A DNA stretch of 64,000 nucleotides from Mycobacterium sp. ITM-2016-00316 (GTDB lineage: Bacteria; Actinomycetota; Actinomycetes; Mycobacteriales; Mycobacteriaceae), in contig NZ_CP134398.1 in the NCBI RefSeq assembly GCF_002968335.2, positions 2,914,001-2,978,000 on the forward strand, given 5' to 3'. The notes below the pieces were generated by a model. The model searched no databases, was not told the origin of the DNA, and was given only the letters and a program-made list of their open reading frames with translations. Position 1 is the first letter of the stretch, and each line of letters opens with the position of its first letter. Both the position numbers and the translations under genes were made by a program. Positions 50,677 through 60,553 of the stretch are shown here, in pieces.

Positions 50677-51876
50677 GTGACCATTGATCCTACTGTCGGC
50701 GTGTATTACGACCCGTTCGACAATGACATTGACGATGACCCGTATCCGATCTGGAAGCGGATGCGTGACGAGGCGCCGCTCTACTACAACGAGAAATACA
50801 ACTTCTACGCGCTGAGCCGTTACGACGACGTCGCGCCGGCGCTGCCGAACTGGCAGACCTATCGGTCGGGCCACGGCACCACGGCCGACATCCTGTTCAG
50901 CGGTATCGAGGTGCCTCCCGGCATCCTGCTGTTCGAGGACCCTCCGCTGCACGATCTGCATCGCAAGCTCTTGTCGCGGGTGTTCACGCCCCGACGCATG
51001 CTGGCCGTCGAGGATCTGGTGCGTGGATTCTGTTCGCGCGCCTTGGATCCGATCGTCGGATCGGATCGCTTCGACTTCGTCGTCGATCTGGGTGCCATCA
51101 TGCCGATGCGGACGATCGGTTATCTGCTGGGGATTCCCGAGGACGAGCAACAGCGCATCCGGGATCGCAATGACACCGCCATCACCGTGGACTCAGTTCC
51201 GGATGGGGATATCAGCCCGACGATCTTTCAGGACGCCGTGGCGATGTTCGTCGAGTACATCGAGTGGCGGTCCAACCATCCTTCCGATGATCTGATGACC
51301 GATCTGCTCAACGCCGAGATCGAGGAGGCCGACGGTACGCGCCGGAAGCTCGAACGCGGCGAGGTGCTGGCCTACACCGCGATGATCGCCGGTGCCGGCA
51401 ATGAAACCACGGCGCGACTGATCGGGGCGATGGGGCAATTGCTCGCCGAGCATCCCGATCAGCGCCACGAGCTGGTCGGCGACCCGTCGTTGATCCCTGC
51501 AGCGGTCGAGGAGACCTTGCGATTCGAACCGCCGTCACCGGTGCAGGCCCGCTACGTCGCGCGCGATGTCACGCACTACGGGCAGACCATCAGCGAGGGT
51601 TCCTACATGCTGTTGATCAATGCGTCGGCCGATCGGGATCCCGCTCGGCACCCCGACCCTGATCGTTTCGACATCCACCGCAAGGCAGCGCATCTGGGAT
51701 TCGGGCAGGGGATTCACTTCTGCCTTGGTTCGGCGCTCGCGCGACTGGAGGCACGAGTGGCGTTCGAGGAGGTGCTCACGCGCTGGGCCGACTGGGACGT
51801 CGATTACGACAACGCGCGACGAGCGCACACCTTGAGTGTCCGTGGGTGGGCGCGGTTGCCGGTACGCACCCGCTAA
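50677..51876 (+). CDS. Cytochrome P450
   Basis: GTG 50677 gives 399 residues. The I-helix is 'IAGAGNETTARLIG', ExxR lies in 'EETLRFEPPSP', and the heme loop is 'LGFGQGIHFCLGSALARLE' with Cys349 as ligand, a textbook bacterial P450 loop. It differs clearly from the P450 at the start of the operon, so two separate oxidations are implied. Its TAA overlaps the convergent SRPBCC gene stop by four bases. Confidence 0.95.
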   Translation: MTIDPTVGVYYDPFDNDIDDDPYPIWKRMRDEAPLYYNEKYNFYALSRYDDVAPALPNWQTYRSGHGTTADILFSGIEVPPGILLFEDPPLHDLHRKLLSRVFTPRRMLAVEDLVRGFCSRALDPIVGSDRFDFVVDLGAIMPMRTIGYLLGIPEDEQQRIRDRNDTAITVDSVPDGDISPTIFQDAVAMFVEYIEWRSNHPSDDLMTDLLNAEIEEADGTRRKLERGEVLAYTAMIAGAGNETTARLIGAMGQLLAEHPDQRHELVGDPSLIPAAVEETLRFEPPSPVQARYVARDVTHYGQTISEGSYMLLINASADRDPARHPDPDRFDIHRKAAHLGFGQGIHFCLGSALARLEARVAFEEVLTRWADWDVDYDNARRAHTLSVRGWARLPVRTR

Positions 51877-52328
51877 CTCTGCTCGACGTAGTCCTTGATG
51901 CGGTTCAGCGTGGTGGTCATGTCCCGCACATTGCGGCGGCGGCGCAGGAAGTAGAGCGGCTCCAACGGCTGCAACAACGCGGGGAACGGAAGCCAGAAGG
52001 ATTCGGTCACGGTCGTCGACGTCTCGCCACGGGGCTCGAACCTGTAGTGCCAGTTGTTCACCGCACGCTCGCCGACGAGCACCTCGAAGCCGAACTCCTT
52101 GCCCGGCTGGCACGCCGTCACGCGACAGGTCGTCCAGTAGATCGGCCCGATCTCGTTGCGCTTGACGTGCCCGCGGAACTTCGCGCCCAGCGCCGGGCCG
52201 GTCGCGCCGTCGAGCCACTCGGCTTCGAATACCTCCGGCGAGAACTTGCCTGTGTTGCGGATGTCGGACACCACGTTCCACACGTCCATGGCCGGTACAT
52301 CGATGACCACTGTGGCGGAATCACGCAT
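51873..52328 (-). CDS. SRPBCC-fold (polyketide cyclase/START-like) protein
   Basis: This 151-residue protein has 'RDSATVVIDVPAMDVWNVVSDIRNTGKFSPEVFEAEWLDGAT', a typical start of SRPBCC hydrophobic-ligand proteins, 'NNWHYRFEPRGETSTTVTESFWLPFP' and a C-terminal amphipathic helix 'RDMTTTLNRIKDYVEQS'. Proteins of this fold bind lipids, sterols or polyketides in a deep cavity. It is convergent with the P450 at 50677 (four-base stop overlap), so its nearness to the P450 cluster could be functional or accidental. Confidence 0.85.
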   Translation of the reverse strand: MRDSATVVIDVPAMDVWNVVSDIRNTGKFSPEVFEAEWLDGATGPALGAKFRGHVKRNEIGPIYWTTCRVTACQPGKEFGFEVLVGERAVNNWHYRFEPRGETSTTVTESFWLPFPALLQPLEPLYFLRRRRNVRDMTTTLNRIKDYVEQS

Positions 52329-52352
52329 AGTGTGACCGTATCAGTGCCACGA

Positions 52353-53702
52353 TCATTTACCCGTGATCGCCTGATAGCGGCGCAGGGCCTCGGCGCGTTC
52401 CTGGCTGTGATCCACGACCGGATCCGGGTAGCCCGCCGGCCGCTGCCCCTTTTTCAGGTGCGGGTCGTCGGCGTCGACGAGTTCGGGGACCCAGCGACGG
52501 ATGTAATCGCCTGCGGGATCGAACTTCTGCCCCTGCATGGTCGGGTTGAACACCCTGAAGTAGGGCGCGGCGTCGGTGCCGCTGCCCGCACACCATTGCC
52601 ACCCGTGCTGATTGCTCGCCATGTCGCCATCGACCAGCTGTTCCAGGAACCAGCGGGCACCCCACTGCCAGGGCAGGTGCAGGTCTTTGACCAGGAATGA
52701 CGCGGTGATCATCCGAACCCTGTTGTGCATGAAGCCGGTATCTCGCAGCTGACGCATACCGGCGTCGACGATCGGGAAGCCGGTCTCGCCCGCCTTCCAT
52801 GCCGCGAACAGCTGCTCGGCATCAGAACCCTCGTCGATTTCGATCGCGTCGAAGTCGGCATTCCAGTTCCACCAGACGCTGCGGGGCCAGTGGTTGAGCA
52901 CATCGGCGTAGAAGTCACGGAATGCCAACTCGCGCAGATATGCGGCATCGCCTGTGCGGCGGGCGTCGAGGTCGGCAGCCATGGTGCGTGGGTGAATGGT
53001 GCCGAATTTCAGCGGACCCGACATCCGGCTGGTCCGGGCGAGATCGGGGCGGTTGCGGTCCTGCTCGTAGTTTTGCAGGTCGTCGTCGACGAAGTTCCTC
53101 CACTGCTCCAGTGCGGCGGCTTCCCCGGCGGTGACGTCCATATCCGCGCCGGGATCGGGAATCTGCACCGGTCGCAACGGCGTGTGCGACAGGTCCGCGG
53201 GGTCGAGCCAGCGCGCCGACGTCGCGGTCGACGTGGCGGGGGCGCGCCAGCCGTGTTCCTGCCACCGGCGGAAGTACGGGGTGAACACCTTGTAGGGGCT
53301 GTCGTCGTCCTTGAGGACCCGGCCCGGCGACACCAGATAGGGGGACCCGGTCGCCACCAACGGGATGCTGTCGAGCGCCTTCTGCACCTGTTCGTCACGG
53401 CGTCGCCCGAAGGGTGTGAAGTCACCGGAGATGTGCACCGCGTCCGCACCGATATGTTTGGCGATCAGCGGAATTCGTTCCTCGGCGCGCCCGCGGACCA
53501 CCAGTAGCCGGCCGTCCAGTTGGTGCTGCAGGTGGCGCAGGCTGTCACCGAGGTACTGCATGCGCCGCGGGCCGGCGGATGCTTCCAGACGGGGGTCGAG
53601 GACGAAGCAGCCGAGTACGTCCCCGTCACCCTCGGCGGCGGCCAGCAACGCGGGAAGATCGGTCAACCGGAGGTCACGACGGAACCACAGAACGGACGGC
53701 AT
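52353..53702 (-). CDS. phr: Deoxyribodipyrimidine photolyase
   Basis: This 449-residue protein has the photolyase/cryptochrome N-terminal start 'VLWFRRDLRLTDLPALLAA', the antenna domain, and the FAD-binding C-terminal part with 'SRMSGPLKFGTIHPRT', 'RELAFRDFYADVLNHWP', 'TGFPIVDAGMRQLRDTGFMHNRVRMITASFLVKDLHLPWQWG' features and 'WQWCAGSGTDAAPYFRVFNP'. It uses blue light to split cyclobutane pyrimidine dimers. It lies downstream of the nitronate monooxygenase gene on the same strand, 89 bp apart. Confidence 0.96.
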   Translation of the reverse strand: MPSVLWFRRDLRLTDLPALLAAAEGDGDVLGCFVLDPRLEASAGPRRMQYLGDSLRHLQHQLDGRLLVVRGRAEERIPLIAKHIGADAVHISGDFTPFGRRRDEQVQKALDSIPLVATGSPYLVSPGRVLKDDDSPYKVFTPYFRRWQEHGWRAPATSTATSARWLDPADLSHTPLRPVQIPDPGADMDVTAGEAAALEQWRNFVDDDLQNYEQDRNRPDLARTSRMSGPLKFGTIHPRTMAADLDARRTGDAAYLRELAFRDFYADVLNHWPRSVWWNWNADFDAIEIDEGSDAEQLFAAWKAGETGFPIVDAGMRQLRDTGFMHNRVRMITASFLVKDLHLPWQWGARWFLEQLVDGDMASNQHGWQWCAGSGTDAAPYFRVFNPTMQGQKFDPAGDYIRRWVPELVDADDPHLKKGQRPAGYPDPVVDHSQERAEALRRYQAITGK

Positions 53703-53791
53703 GCCTCCAAACTAGCCCGCCCGGCTGATCAGCAAACGTAGGAACGCAGCACCACGGACTGCCCGTCTCTCGCAGCGCGAGCCAGGAGTTT

Positions 53792-54826
53792 TCAGCCGGC
53801 CAGGGAGGTGAGGATCGACGCCGTCGATGCATCGCGGACGTGACGGTAGCCCGTCCCAGCCCAGAGGTGGACAAGATCGGCATCGCCTGCCGCAGCGGCT
53901 GCCTTACGGAGCGGGCTGGTCAGGTAGTGGATTGCGGGGTAGCCCAGCGGCGCAACCGATTCGAAGCGGTCGATGAAGTTGTTGCGCAGACCGCGGGCGG
54001 GGCGCCCGGTGAAGGCGCGGGTCAGGACGGTCTCGGTGCGCGACGGGTCGACGAGTGCCGCCTTGTGGGTGGCCGACGCGGCGCTCTCGTCGGCACGCAG
54101 CAGAACGGTGCCCACGGCGGCCGCGACGGCACCGGCGCTCAGCACGGCCGATACCGCCTCGGGTGTGGCAAGTCCTCCCGCGGCGATCACTGGCACCTTC
54201 ACCCCATGGGTCACCTGCCGGATCAGGTCACCGATCGGAACCGGTGCCGGCAAGCGGTTCGGAGACAGCGTGCCCGAATGCCCGCCGGCCGCGCTGGCCT
54301 GCACGGCGAGCATGTCCACGCCCGCCGCGGCGGCCAGTTCGGCTTCCGCCAACGTCGTCACGGTCTGCACCACGACTGTCCCGGCCCGCTGCAGGGCGGT
54401 GAGGACGTCGTGGCTGGGTAGCCCGAAGGTGAAGCTCACCACGGGTACCGGATTCGTCGACAACAGGTCGATCTTGGCGCCGAACGCATCATCGTCATCG
54501 ATGGGGTCGGCGGGCAAGGTCAGACCGAAGCGATCCGCGTCGGCCCGCAGGGCGCCGGCGTAGTGCCGATAGTCCGGACCGGTGATCGGCACCGGGTTGG
54601 GGGCAAAGATATTGACGCCGAACGGGATTGACGCGTCTCGCACGGCAGCGATCTCGGACTCCAGAGCCTGGGGAGTCTTGTAGCCGGCGGCCAGGAACCC
54701 CAGCGCACCAGCGTGTGCGGCGGCGATCACCATCGCGGGGGTGGTGGCACCACCGGCCATCGGCGCCGCGATGAGCGGGATCGTCAGACCGAGGCCGGCC
54801 AACGGGGAGTTCTGCGGTGTGGTCAT
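53792..54826 (-). CDS. Nitronate monooxygenase (2-nitropropane dioxygenase family)
   Basis: ATG 54826 with 'gaggag' upstream gives 344 residues. It is a TIM-barrel FMN protein: 'LIAAPMAGGATTPAMV', 'GALGFLAAGYK', 'PFGVNIFAP', 'FTFGLPS', 'GVDMLAVQASAAGGHSG' (His of the HxG motif) and 'VPVIAAGGLATPEAVSAVLSAGAVAAAVGT' (FMN phosphate loop). The family oxidises propionate-3-nitronate and other nitronates, protecting central metabolism. It is the likely first gene of a unit with the photolyase. Confidence 0.92.
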   Translation of the reverse strand: MTTPQNSPLAGLGLTIPLIAAPMAGGATTPAMVIAAAHAGALGFLAAGYKTPQALESEIAAVRDASIPFGVNIFAPNPVPITGPDYRHYAGALRADADRFGLTLPADPIDDDDAFGAKIDLLSTNPVPVVSFTFGLPSHDVLTALQRAGTVVVQTVTTLAEAELAAAAGVDMLAVQASAAGGHSGTLSPNRLPAPVPIGDLIRQVTHGVKVPVIAAGGLATPEAVSAVLSAGAVAAAVGTVLLRADESAASATHKAALVDPSRTETVLTRAFTGRPARGLRNNFIDRFESVAPLGYPAIHYLTSPLRKAAAAAGDADLVHLWAGTGYRHVRDASTASILTSLAG

Positions 54827-54996
54827 GGCTGCTCCTCGTGATCGGGCTTCCGTCGTCACTCGTTGCAACGATTCTGAACGCACGCCCATCCACCGGGATA
54901 GGACGGGTTCTCTATCTCACGGGAGGCGCAGGCTCCAAGAGAGCGGCGCCCAGGGGCGCATCCCGCGGATCACGCCGGCTCCAACGGCAATGAGCC

Positions 54997-55719
54997 CTAC
55001 ACGGGTGCCGGCGCCCGCACCAACCGGCTGACGGTGAAGGCCGCCGCCTGGTCGACCATCCCATTGACGCCATATTGCTGATGAGGGCCGCTCGAACCCG
55101 ACGGCAGTGCGCCCGAGCAGACGGTGTCGCCGGGAGCGCAGAACTCCAGGGCCTTGGCGGCGTAGGCGGGGCCCACATCGATCGCCGGGGTTCCGTACTT
55201 CTCCGCGGACCAACCCGCGGGCGTCCCGAACAGGACCACCGCGGCCACATTGTCGACGGCGTCGGCGGGCAGCGGCGGGGGAGCAGTCCCCGGCGCGATA
55301 CCTGCGGGCACCACGCCGGAGGTGGCGAGAGCTGTCACGACGGCCCCCTGTGAGTACCCACCGAGAACCATCTGAGTGCTCGGGCACACCGAGGTCACGC
55401 CCTGCACGTGGGCGGACTCGTCGCGCACACCTTCGGCGACGCTCATCTGGAATGCCGGGCCGCCGCTGAAGTTGTTACTCGCCGGATAATTGACGCCGTG
55501 TACACCGACCGTGCGCGGAAAGGCTTGCGCACGTAGAGCTTCAACGAACCGCTGACCGACACCGCCGACCCCGGGTGGCTCCGAGGTGCCTCTGGCGAAC
55601 ACCACGCCGATGTCCGGGCACGGCTGCGACACCGCAGTCGGCACCATGACGGGCAGCGCCGCGGCCGCCAGGAAAGCCGCCGCAACCAGGCGACCGATTG
55701 TTCGCGCTCCAGTGACCAC
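54997..55719 (-). CDS. Secreted cutinase-family esterase
   Basis: GTG 55719, preceded by ggagg, gives 240 residues with an N-terminal signal peptide ('IGRLVAAAFLAAAALPVMVPTAVS', cleavage before ~QPC). The catalytic triad is Ser123 in 'GGYSQGA', Asp198 in 'APGDTVC' and His213 in 'SSGPHQQYG'; four Cys residues fit two disulfides. Cutinase-like (Culp) proteins of mycobacteria hydrolyse cutin, lipids or mycolate esters outside the cell. A PhoD-like gene is upstream on the same strand, 151 bp away. Confidence 0.93.
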   Translation of the reverse strand: MVTGARTIGRLVAAAFLAAAALPVMVPTAVSQPCPDIGVVFARGTSEPPGVGGVGQRFVEALRAQAFPRTVGVHGVNYPASNNFSGGPAFQMSVAEGVRDESAHVQGVTSVCPSTQMVLGGYSQGAVVTALATSGVVPAGIAPGTAPPPLPADAVDNVAAVVLFGTPAGWSAEKYGTPAIDVGPAYAAKALEFCAPGDTVCSGALPSGSSGPHQQYGVNGMVDQAAAFTVSRLVRAPAPV

Positions 55720-55870
55720 TTCACATCCTCCCCAAACGGCCCTGCGCAGACTGTGCCAGACCCCCGTGGCAGGCGGCAGCGTTTTGCCGACCTCACCTGA
55801 ACGAGCGCCTCCCGAGAGGCACCGCTCTGGTCATCGCCGCAGTGCGCAGTCGTGTTACGACAGGTGCCCG

Positions 55871-57489
55871 TCAGTCGGTCAGAGATATTTCGGTCACCGC
55901 GGTCAACTCGCTGTTCTCCAGCGGTTGTTCGAAAACGACGCGCGCGGTGCGCCCCGCCGTCTCCAGGGTGGCGATCGTGTTGCCGAACAGCGGGCCACTC
56001 AGGTTGCGCCACGACATCGGCAGATCGGGTGCGCCATGGCGGCGCGCCCACCGTCGGGCAACCCGGGCCGCCCGCGGTGACCAGCCAAGCTTGAACACCG
56101 GTTTGATGAAGAACGGCACGTAGTTGTGGACGGGGGAGCAGACAAGCTGGTGGACCCGGGCGGCGGCGTCGCCCTGGAATTGGGCTCGCGCCGCGTAGCT
56201 GTGGTGGACGTCGCCGGAGAGCACGCTGACCGTCGCCGGCCCACCGTCAGAACTGCCGGCTGCTTCGATGAGTTGGCTCAACCGCAGAAATGACGTCAAG
56301 AAGGCCGGCCAATGCTCGAAATCCACTGTCTGTCTGACTTTTTCGGCCACCGCGCCGCGCACGCCCGATCGGTTGGCCGCGAACTCGTTGACGGTTTGCA
56401 TGTCACCGATCGCCGGTGGCAGCAGCCACGGCAGAGAGGACGCCAGAATCAGATGGTCGAGATCTGCCAGGCCCTCGTTGACATGCTTCTCGACCCAGCT
56501 GAACTCGCCGTCGCCCAACATCTTCCGGTTGCCGTCTTCCAGAATCCGGGAGTTCCGCGAGTCGATCATGATGAGCCTGCTGCGCCCGAGGTCCCAACGA
56601 AAACTGAACCGTAGGCCCTTCTCGCCGTCGACTTCCCGGTCCGCGCGGTCGGCGAGGTCTGACAGCACCGGCCAGCAGTCACCGGCGGTGGCCAGCACCT
56701 GCTGATAATCCTCGTCCTGCTCCAATTGCTGCGGGCTCAGGTTGCCGATGTGCTGGTAGACCCAGTAGGACGCCAGACCGGACCGAATCCGGTCCCGCCA
56801 CCACGGCTTCTTGTTGACCGCTGCCCGCCACGCCGCCGACGTGTTCCAATCGTCACGGATGTCGTGGTCGTCGAAGATCATGGCGGTGGGCAGCGTCGAC
56901 ATCACCCAGCGGATCTCGGGGTCACCCCAAGTGTGCCGGTAGAGGCCGACGTATTCGCCGAAGCTGACCACCTCGTCCGGGGGCCGTTTCTTGTTGGTGC
57001 GTCGGCCGGTGATCTGTTGCCGCGCTTCCGGAGTCAGCTCATCGGCATAGACCTGATCGCCGAGCAGGATCAACACGTCAGGCCACTGCTCGTGCGGCTG
57101 CGCGGTCAGCCGCGCCGCGTAGCAGTCCAGCGCATCCAGACCGAGCTTGTTGTCGATCTTGGCGTCGCCGGTCTTGGGATAGCGGCACGAACCGAAGATC
57201 AGTCGCAGCCGGTCTGATGACGCCGGGCCCCGGGTACGGATGACGCTCGGCGGAAACTCGGAATCGGGTTGTGGCCAGACCTGCGTGCCGTCGATGTGCA
57301 CCTGGTATTCGGTGGTCGAATCCGGGGCCAACCCCTGGACGGGGACGAGCGCGTAATGGTGGTCCTGCACCTGGAAGGTACGCGCCGAACACCCAGCACT
57401 TCCACCTCGGCGGGTGCGTCGGTCTGCACCCAGACCATCGCGGTGGTGTCGCCGACGTGGCGCAGCACAGGACCGAGCAGAAGACTCAC
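55871..57489 (-). pseudogene. PhoD-type alkaline phosphatase gene with N-terminal frameshift
   Basis: A 499-residue frame (GTG 57370 to 55871) carries the PhoD-family domain: 'GSCRYPKTGDAKIDNK', 'ILLGDQVYADELTPE', 'FDDHDIRDDWNTS', 'MIDSRNSR' and 'LSGDVHHSYAAR', the metal and phosphate residues of a calcium/iron-type enzyme. Its natural N-terminus is in another frame: '[23 protein letters not shown]' then 'EVEVLG' from GTG 57489, continuing as '[18 protein letters not shown]'. The 1619-nt total is one base short of 540 codons. The shift sits at the GGG run 57392-57394. Only an N-terminal beta-domain strand is lost, so some activity might survive; a sequencing indel is equally likely. Confidence 0.85.
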
Positions 57490-57700
57490 CGAGCCAGCCT
57501 ATGCGTCGGTGTGGTGGCCTCGCGAAGGCTTGGTCCGTCCCGCGGGATCATGCCCGAGCACCGCGCGACACGGCTGTCATTATCCTCGCGGATATTGGCA
57601 TTCACGCCACTGGAGTGTGTGGATCGTGTGCGCGACACTGGGAACGAACCGCCCCGGCTCGCCGCGGCGCGCCGCCAGGACCACGATGAGGAACACCGAT

Positions 57701-58708
57701 ATGACTGATCCGATGAAAGCCGTTGTGCTCACCCATTTCGGAGGGGCCGATGCTTTCGAAGTGCGCGAGGTCCCTGTACCGCACGTCGGGCCCCGCCAGG
57801 TTCGGGTGCGCGTCCATGCGACCGCCGTCAACCCGCTCGACTATCAGATCCGCCGCGGAGACTACGCCGATCAGGTGCCGCTCCCGGCGATCATCGGGCA
57901 TGACATCTCCGGCGTGATCGAGGAAGTCGGCACGCATGTGAACGAGTTCGGCGTCGGCGACGAGGTGTACTACACGCCGCAGATTTTCGGCGGCCCCGGC
58001 TCCTACGCCGAACAGCACGTGGCCGACGTGGACCTCGTCGGCCGCAAGCCGGAAAACGTCAGTCACCTGGAGGCGGCGAGCCTGACCCTGGTCGGCGGAA
58101 CGGTCTGGGAGTCCCTGGTGACGCGAGCTCAGCTCACCGTCGGCGAGACGATCCTCATCCATGGCGGCACGGGTGGCGTCGGCACCATCGCGATCCAGAT
58201 CGCGGCGGCGATCGGCGCACGAGTGATCACCACCGCGAAAGCCGGCGACCACGACTTCGTGCGCTCGCTCGGTGCGGATGCGGCGATCGACTACACGTCG
58301 ACGGACTACGTCGACGCCGTGGCCGAACTGACGCAGGGCAAAGGGGTCGATGTCGTCTACGACACGATCGGCGGCGACGCGCTCACCCGAAGCCCGCTGA
58401 CGCTCGCCGACTCCGGGCGCGTCGTCAGCATCGTCGACCTCGCCCAGCCGCAGAACCTCATCGAGGCGTGGGGCAAGAACGCCGCCTATCACTTCGTCTT
58501 CACACGCCAGAACCGGGGAAAGTTGAACGCGCTCACCACGCTGGTCGAGCGCGGCCTCGTGAAGCCGGTCATCGGCGCGACTCTGCCGCTCGCCCGGATG
58601 GGTGAGGCTCACGAGCTCCTGGAGGACAGGCGGTCGTGGGCCCTGCGCGGCAAGGTCGCGATCGACGTGGCGGGCGACACTGTCGCGCTGCCCCCTCGCA
58701 TCTCCTAG
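57701..58708 (+). CDS. Zinc-independent quinone oxidoreductase (MDR family)
   Basis: ATG 57701 gives 335 residues. The pattern is of QOR-like medium-chain reductases: '[23 protein letters not shown]', '[13 protein letters not shown]', '[12 protein letters not shown]', the cofactor loop '[18 protein letters not shown]' and '[14 protein letters not shown]'. No zinc-binding Cys cluster is seen. It reduces quinones or enones with NADPH. Its stop lies 4 bp from the convergent GlxA-type regulator, which is a plausible controller by nearness only. Confidence 0.93.
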   Translation: MTDPMKAVVLTHFGGADAFEVREVPVPHVGPRQVRVRVHATAVNPLDYQIRRGDYADQVPLPAIIGHDISGVIEEVGTHVNEFGVGDEVYYTPQIFGGPGSYAEQHVADVDLVGRKPENVSHLEAASLTLVGGTVWESLVTRAQLTVGETILIHGGTGGVGTIAIQIAAAIGARVITTAKAGDHDFVRSLGADAAIDYTSTDYVDAVAELTQGKGVDVVYDTIGGDALTRSPLTLADSGRVVSIVDLAQPQNLIEAWGKNAAYHFVFTRQNRGKLNALTTLVERGLVKPVIGATLPLARMGEAHELLEDRRSWALRGKVAIDVAGDTVALPPRIS

Positions 58709-58711
58709 GTA

Positions 58712-59659
58712 TCAGCTCCGCCCGGAGAAGGTGGCCCGGTACTCCGAGGGGGAGACATCGAGGAGCCGGCGGAAGTGCAGTCGGAGGTTCGACCCAGTTC
58801 CCAGGCCGACCTGTTCCGCGATGCGGTCGACCGACAGCTTCGTGCTTTCCAGGAGTTCGCGGGCGGTGTCGACCCGCGCCCGCAGGATCCACTGCAGCGG
58901 GGTGCTGCCGGTCTCTTCGGCGAAGCGGCGCAGGAACGTGCGGGGCGACATCTGCGCGTGGGCGGCCAGGCCGGCGATCGTGAGTGGCTCGTCGAGCCGC
59001 GCCATGGCCCATTCGCGCGTCTCGGCGAGGGTTTCACCATGGGCGGCCGAGCTGGTCTTCGGCAGGTACTGGGCTTGACCGCCGGTACGGTAGGGCGCGG
59101 TGACGAGGCCTCGCGCGATCTCGTTCGCCGCGGCCACGCCGAGGTCGCACCGAACGATGTGCAGGCACAGGTCGAGACCGGCGGCGGCGCCCGCCGAGGT
59201 GAGGATGGATCCCTCGTCGACGAAGAGCACGTTCGGCTCGACCGCGATCTGCGGATGCCGCGCCGCGAGTTTTTCCGCCGCATCCCAGTGCGTCGTCGCT
59301 CGCAGGCCGTCCAGCAGGCCGGCCTCCGCGAGAGCGAAGGCGCCGTAACAGATCGATGCGATACGGGCCCCGCGGGATGCGGCGGTGCGGAGCGCGTCGC
59401 GCACCTGAACCGGTATCGGCCGACCCGCCGGCGCGTACCCCGGGACGATGATCGTGTCCGCGTCGGCCAGCGCGTCCAGGCCCCGCGGGACCGCGTAGCC
59501 GAAGCTCCCGTGGGCCGGCACCGTTCCGGCGGTGACCCCGCAGACCGACACCTCGTATCCGAACCCCGTCTCCGGATGGAACACCTCCGCCGGGATCCCG
59601 ACGTCGAGGGGGAGCGCCCCCTCGAGCACGAGGACCACCACCTGATGCGGTCGCTGCAT
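58712..59659 (-). CDS. GlxA-type regulator (DJ-1/PfpI domain plus AraC HTH)
   Basis: ATG 59659 gives 315 residues. Residues ~5-185 form a DJ-1/PfpI class-I glutamine-amidotransferase-like sensor with Cys104 in 'SICYGAFALAEAG'. Residues ~215-315 are a double AraC helix-turn-helix ('LTIAGLAAHAQMSPRTFLRRFAEETGSTPLQWI' features and 'VDRIAEQVGLGTGSNLRLHFRR'). This arrangement is the GlxA/FtrA type, usually an activator that senses a small ligand. It is convergent with the quinone oxidoreductase. Confidence 0.93.
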   Translation of the reverse strand: MQRPHQVVVLVLEGALPLDVGIPAEVFHPETGFGYEVSVCGVTAGTVPAHGSFGYAVPRGLDALADADTIIVPGYAPAGRPIPVQVRDALRTAASRGARIASICYGAFALAEAGLLDGLRATTHWDAAEKLAARHPQIAVEPNVLFVDEGSILTSAGAAAGLDLCLHIVRCDLGVAAANEIARGLVTAPYRTGGQAQYLPKTSSAAHGETLAETREWAMARLDEPLTIAGLAAHAQMSPRTFLRRFAEETGSTPLQWILRARVDTARELLESTKLSVDRIAEQVGLGTGSNLRLHFRRLLDVSPSEYRATFSGRS

Positions 59660-60130
59660 GACCCGACTCCGATCCGGTCGGCGCGTGCCGACCGCGTCAT
59701 TATCCTCGCATGTGTGTGCAATACCGCCATCCAGGCGCACTCCATCGTTTCGTCACAGTGACGTAATTTGGCCCAGTTCGGGGGGAGCGTGAGCGGTTGG
59801 CGGCATCGAATCCGGGGGCGGTCGTCGCGGATTCCGCCGGCCAGGCAACGGTGCGCCGATCCAGGGGCAGCCAACGTGTGGCCAGGACCGGACAACGCCC
59901 AGGCGGATCTCGACGCGGACGCCTTCGAACAAGTTGCAGCCACTGAGACGTTGCCCGGGGAATTGCCGACGTCCAGTTCGGAAACAGGCGGCAAGACGGC
60001 AGCATGTGCAGCTTCAGCCCATCCACCCAGTTCGGATTTGTGCCGATAATCTACATTATGTCAACTTAAGTACTGCATATTGCTCTGCTTCCCAACGCTT
60101 TTCGAGACCGGGCTGTGAGTAGCATCTTCC
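59660..60130. other. Gene-free stretch upstream of the GlxA-type regulator
   Basis: These 471 bases hold no convincing gene. Open frames exist on both strands but show biased, low-complexity translations and no family pattern. The right third is notably AT-rich, including CATTATG (60054-60060) and CTGCATATT (60073-60081). The minus-strand promoter of the regulator must be near 59660-59760. The composition change suggests an old insertion or deletion boundary. Confidence 0.6.
60054..60081. repeat. AT-rich motif left of the toxin-antitoxin pair
   Basis: CATTATG (60054-60060) and CTGCATATT (60073-60081) are found again, inverted, at 60893-60899 (CATAATG) and 60865-60873 (AATATGCAG). The two copies therefore flank the VapBC-like genes in opposite orientation. 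Spacing differs (28 versus 35 bp), so they are degenerate. Confidence 0.45.
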
Positions 60131-60553
60131 CTACTGATGATGAGGGTGGGTGACCGACCGGAGCTCAAGCCGCGGGATTCCTGCGAAGTCGGCTGGATTG
60201 CATGTGTAGAGCGGCAACGCATGCGCGATCGCGCTCGCCGCGATGAGCGCGTCATACGCGCGCGCCGCTGGCTTGCGCCCCGATGCGCGCAGTGCCGCCG
60301 CCACGGCGCCAAATGCCCGCGCGCAATCACCATCGAACGGTAGAACATCAAAGTCCGCCTCGGCCTGCTGCAGGTGCTGCTGACGAGCACTGCGCTCGGC
60401 AGCGTCGCGCGCTACATGCGGACCTACGGAAAGCTCGGCCAGCGTTATCGCGCTGATCACCGATTCGTCGGGAAGCTCGGTTGGGTCGGATATCTGGCCG
60501 AGGAGGATCACCGTGGAGGTGTCCAGCATCCCCTGGCTCAAAGCTTCCGTCAC
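60131..60553 (-). CDS. vapC: PIN-domain toxin (VapC-like)
   Basis: This 140-residue PIN domain shows the four acidic residues expected of the Mg-dependent RNase: Asp11 in 'MLDTSTVI', Glu40 in 'ITLAELSVG', Asp101 in 'ARAYDALIAASA' and Asp121 in 'CNPADF'. A start at the internal Met9 would be closer to typical VapC length. VapC toxins cleave tRNA or rRNA when freed from the antitoxin. It overlaps the antitoxin gene by four bases (60550-60553), the usual translational coupling. Confidence 0.92.
   Translation of the reverse strand: MTEALSQGMLDTSTVILLGQISDPTELPDESVISAITLAELSVGPHVARDAAERSARQQHLQQAEADFDVLPFDGDCARAFGAVAAALRASGRKPAARAYDALIAASAIAHALPLYTCNPADFAGIPRLELRSVTHPHHQ

Noticed and set aside
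59768..60049. 93-codon plus-strand frame in the gene-free stretch
   Set aside because: No recognisable family, no ribosome binding site and biased composition; treated as non-coding.
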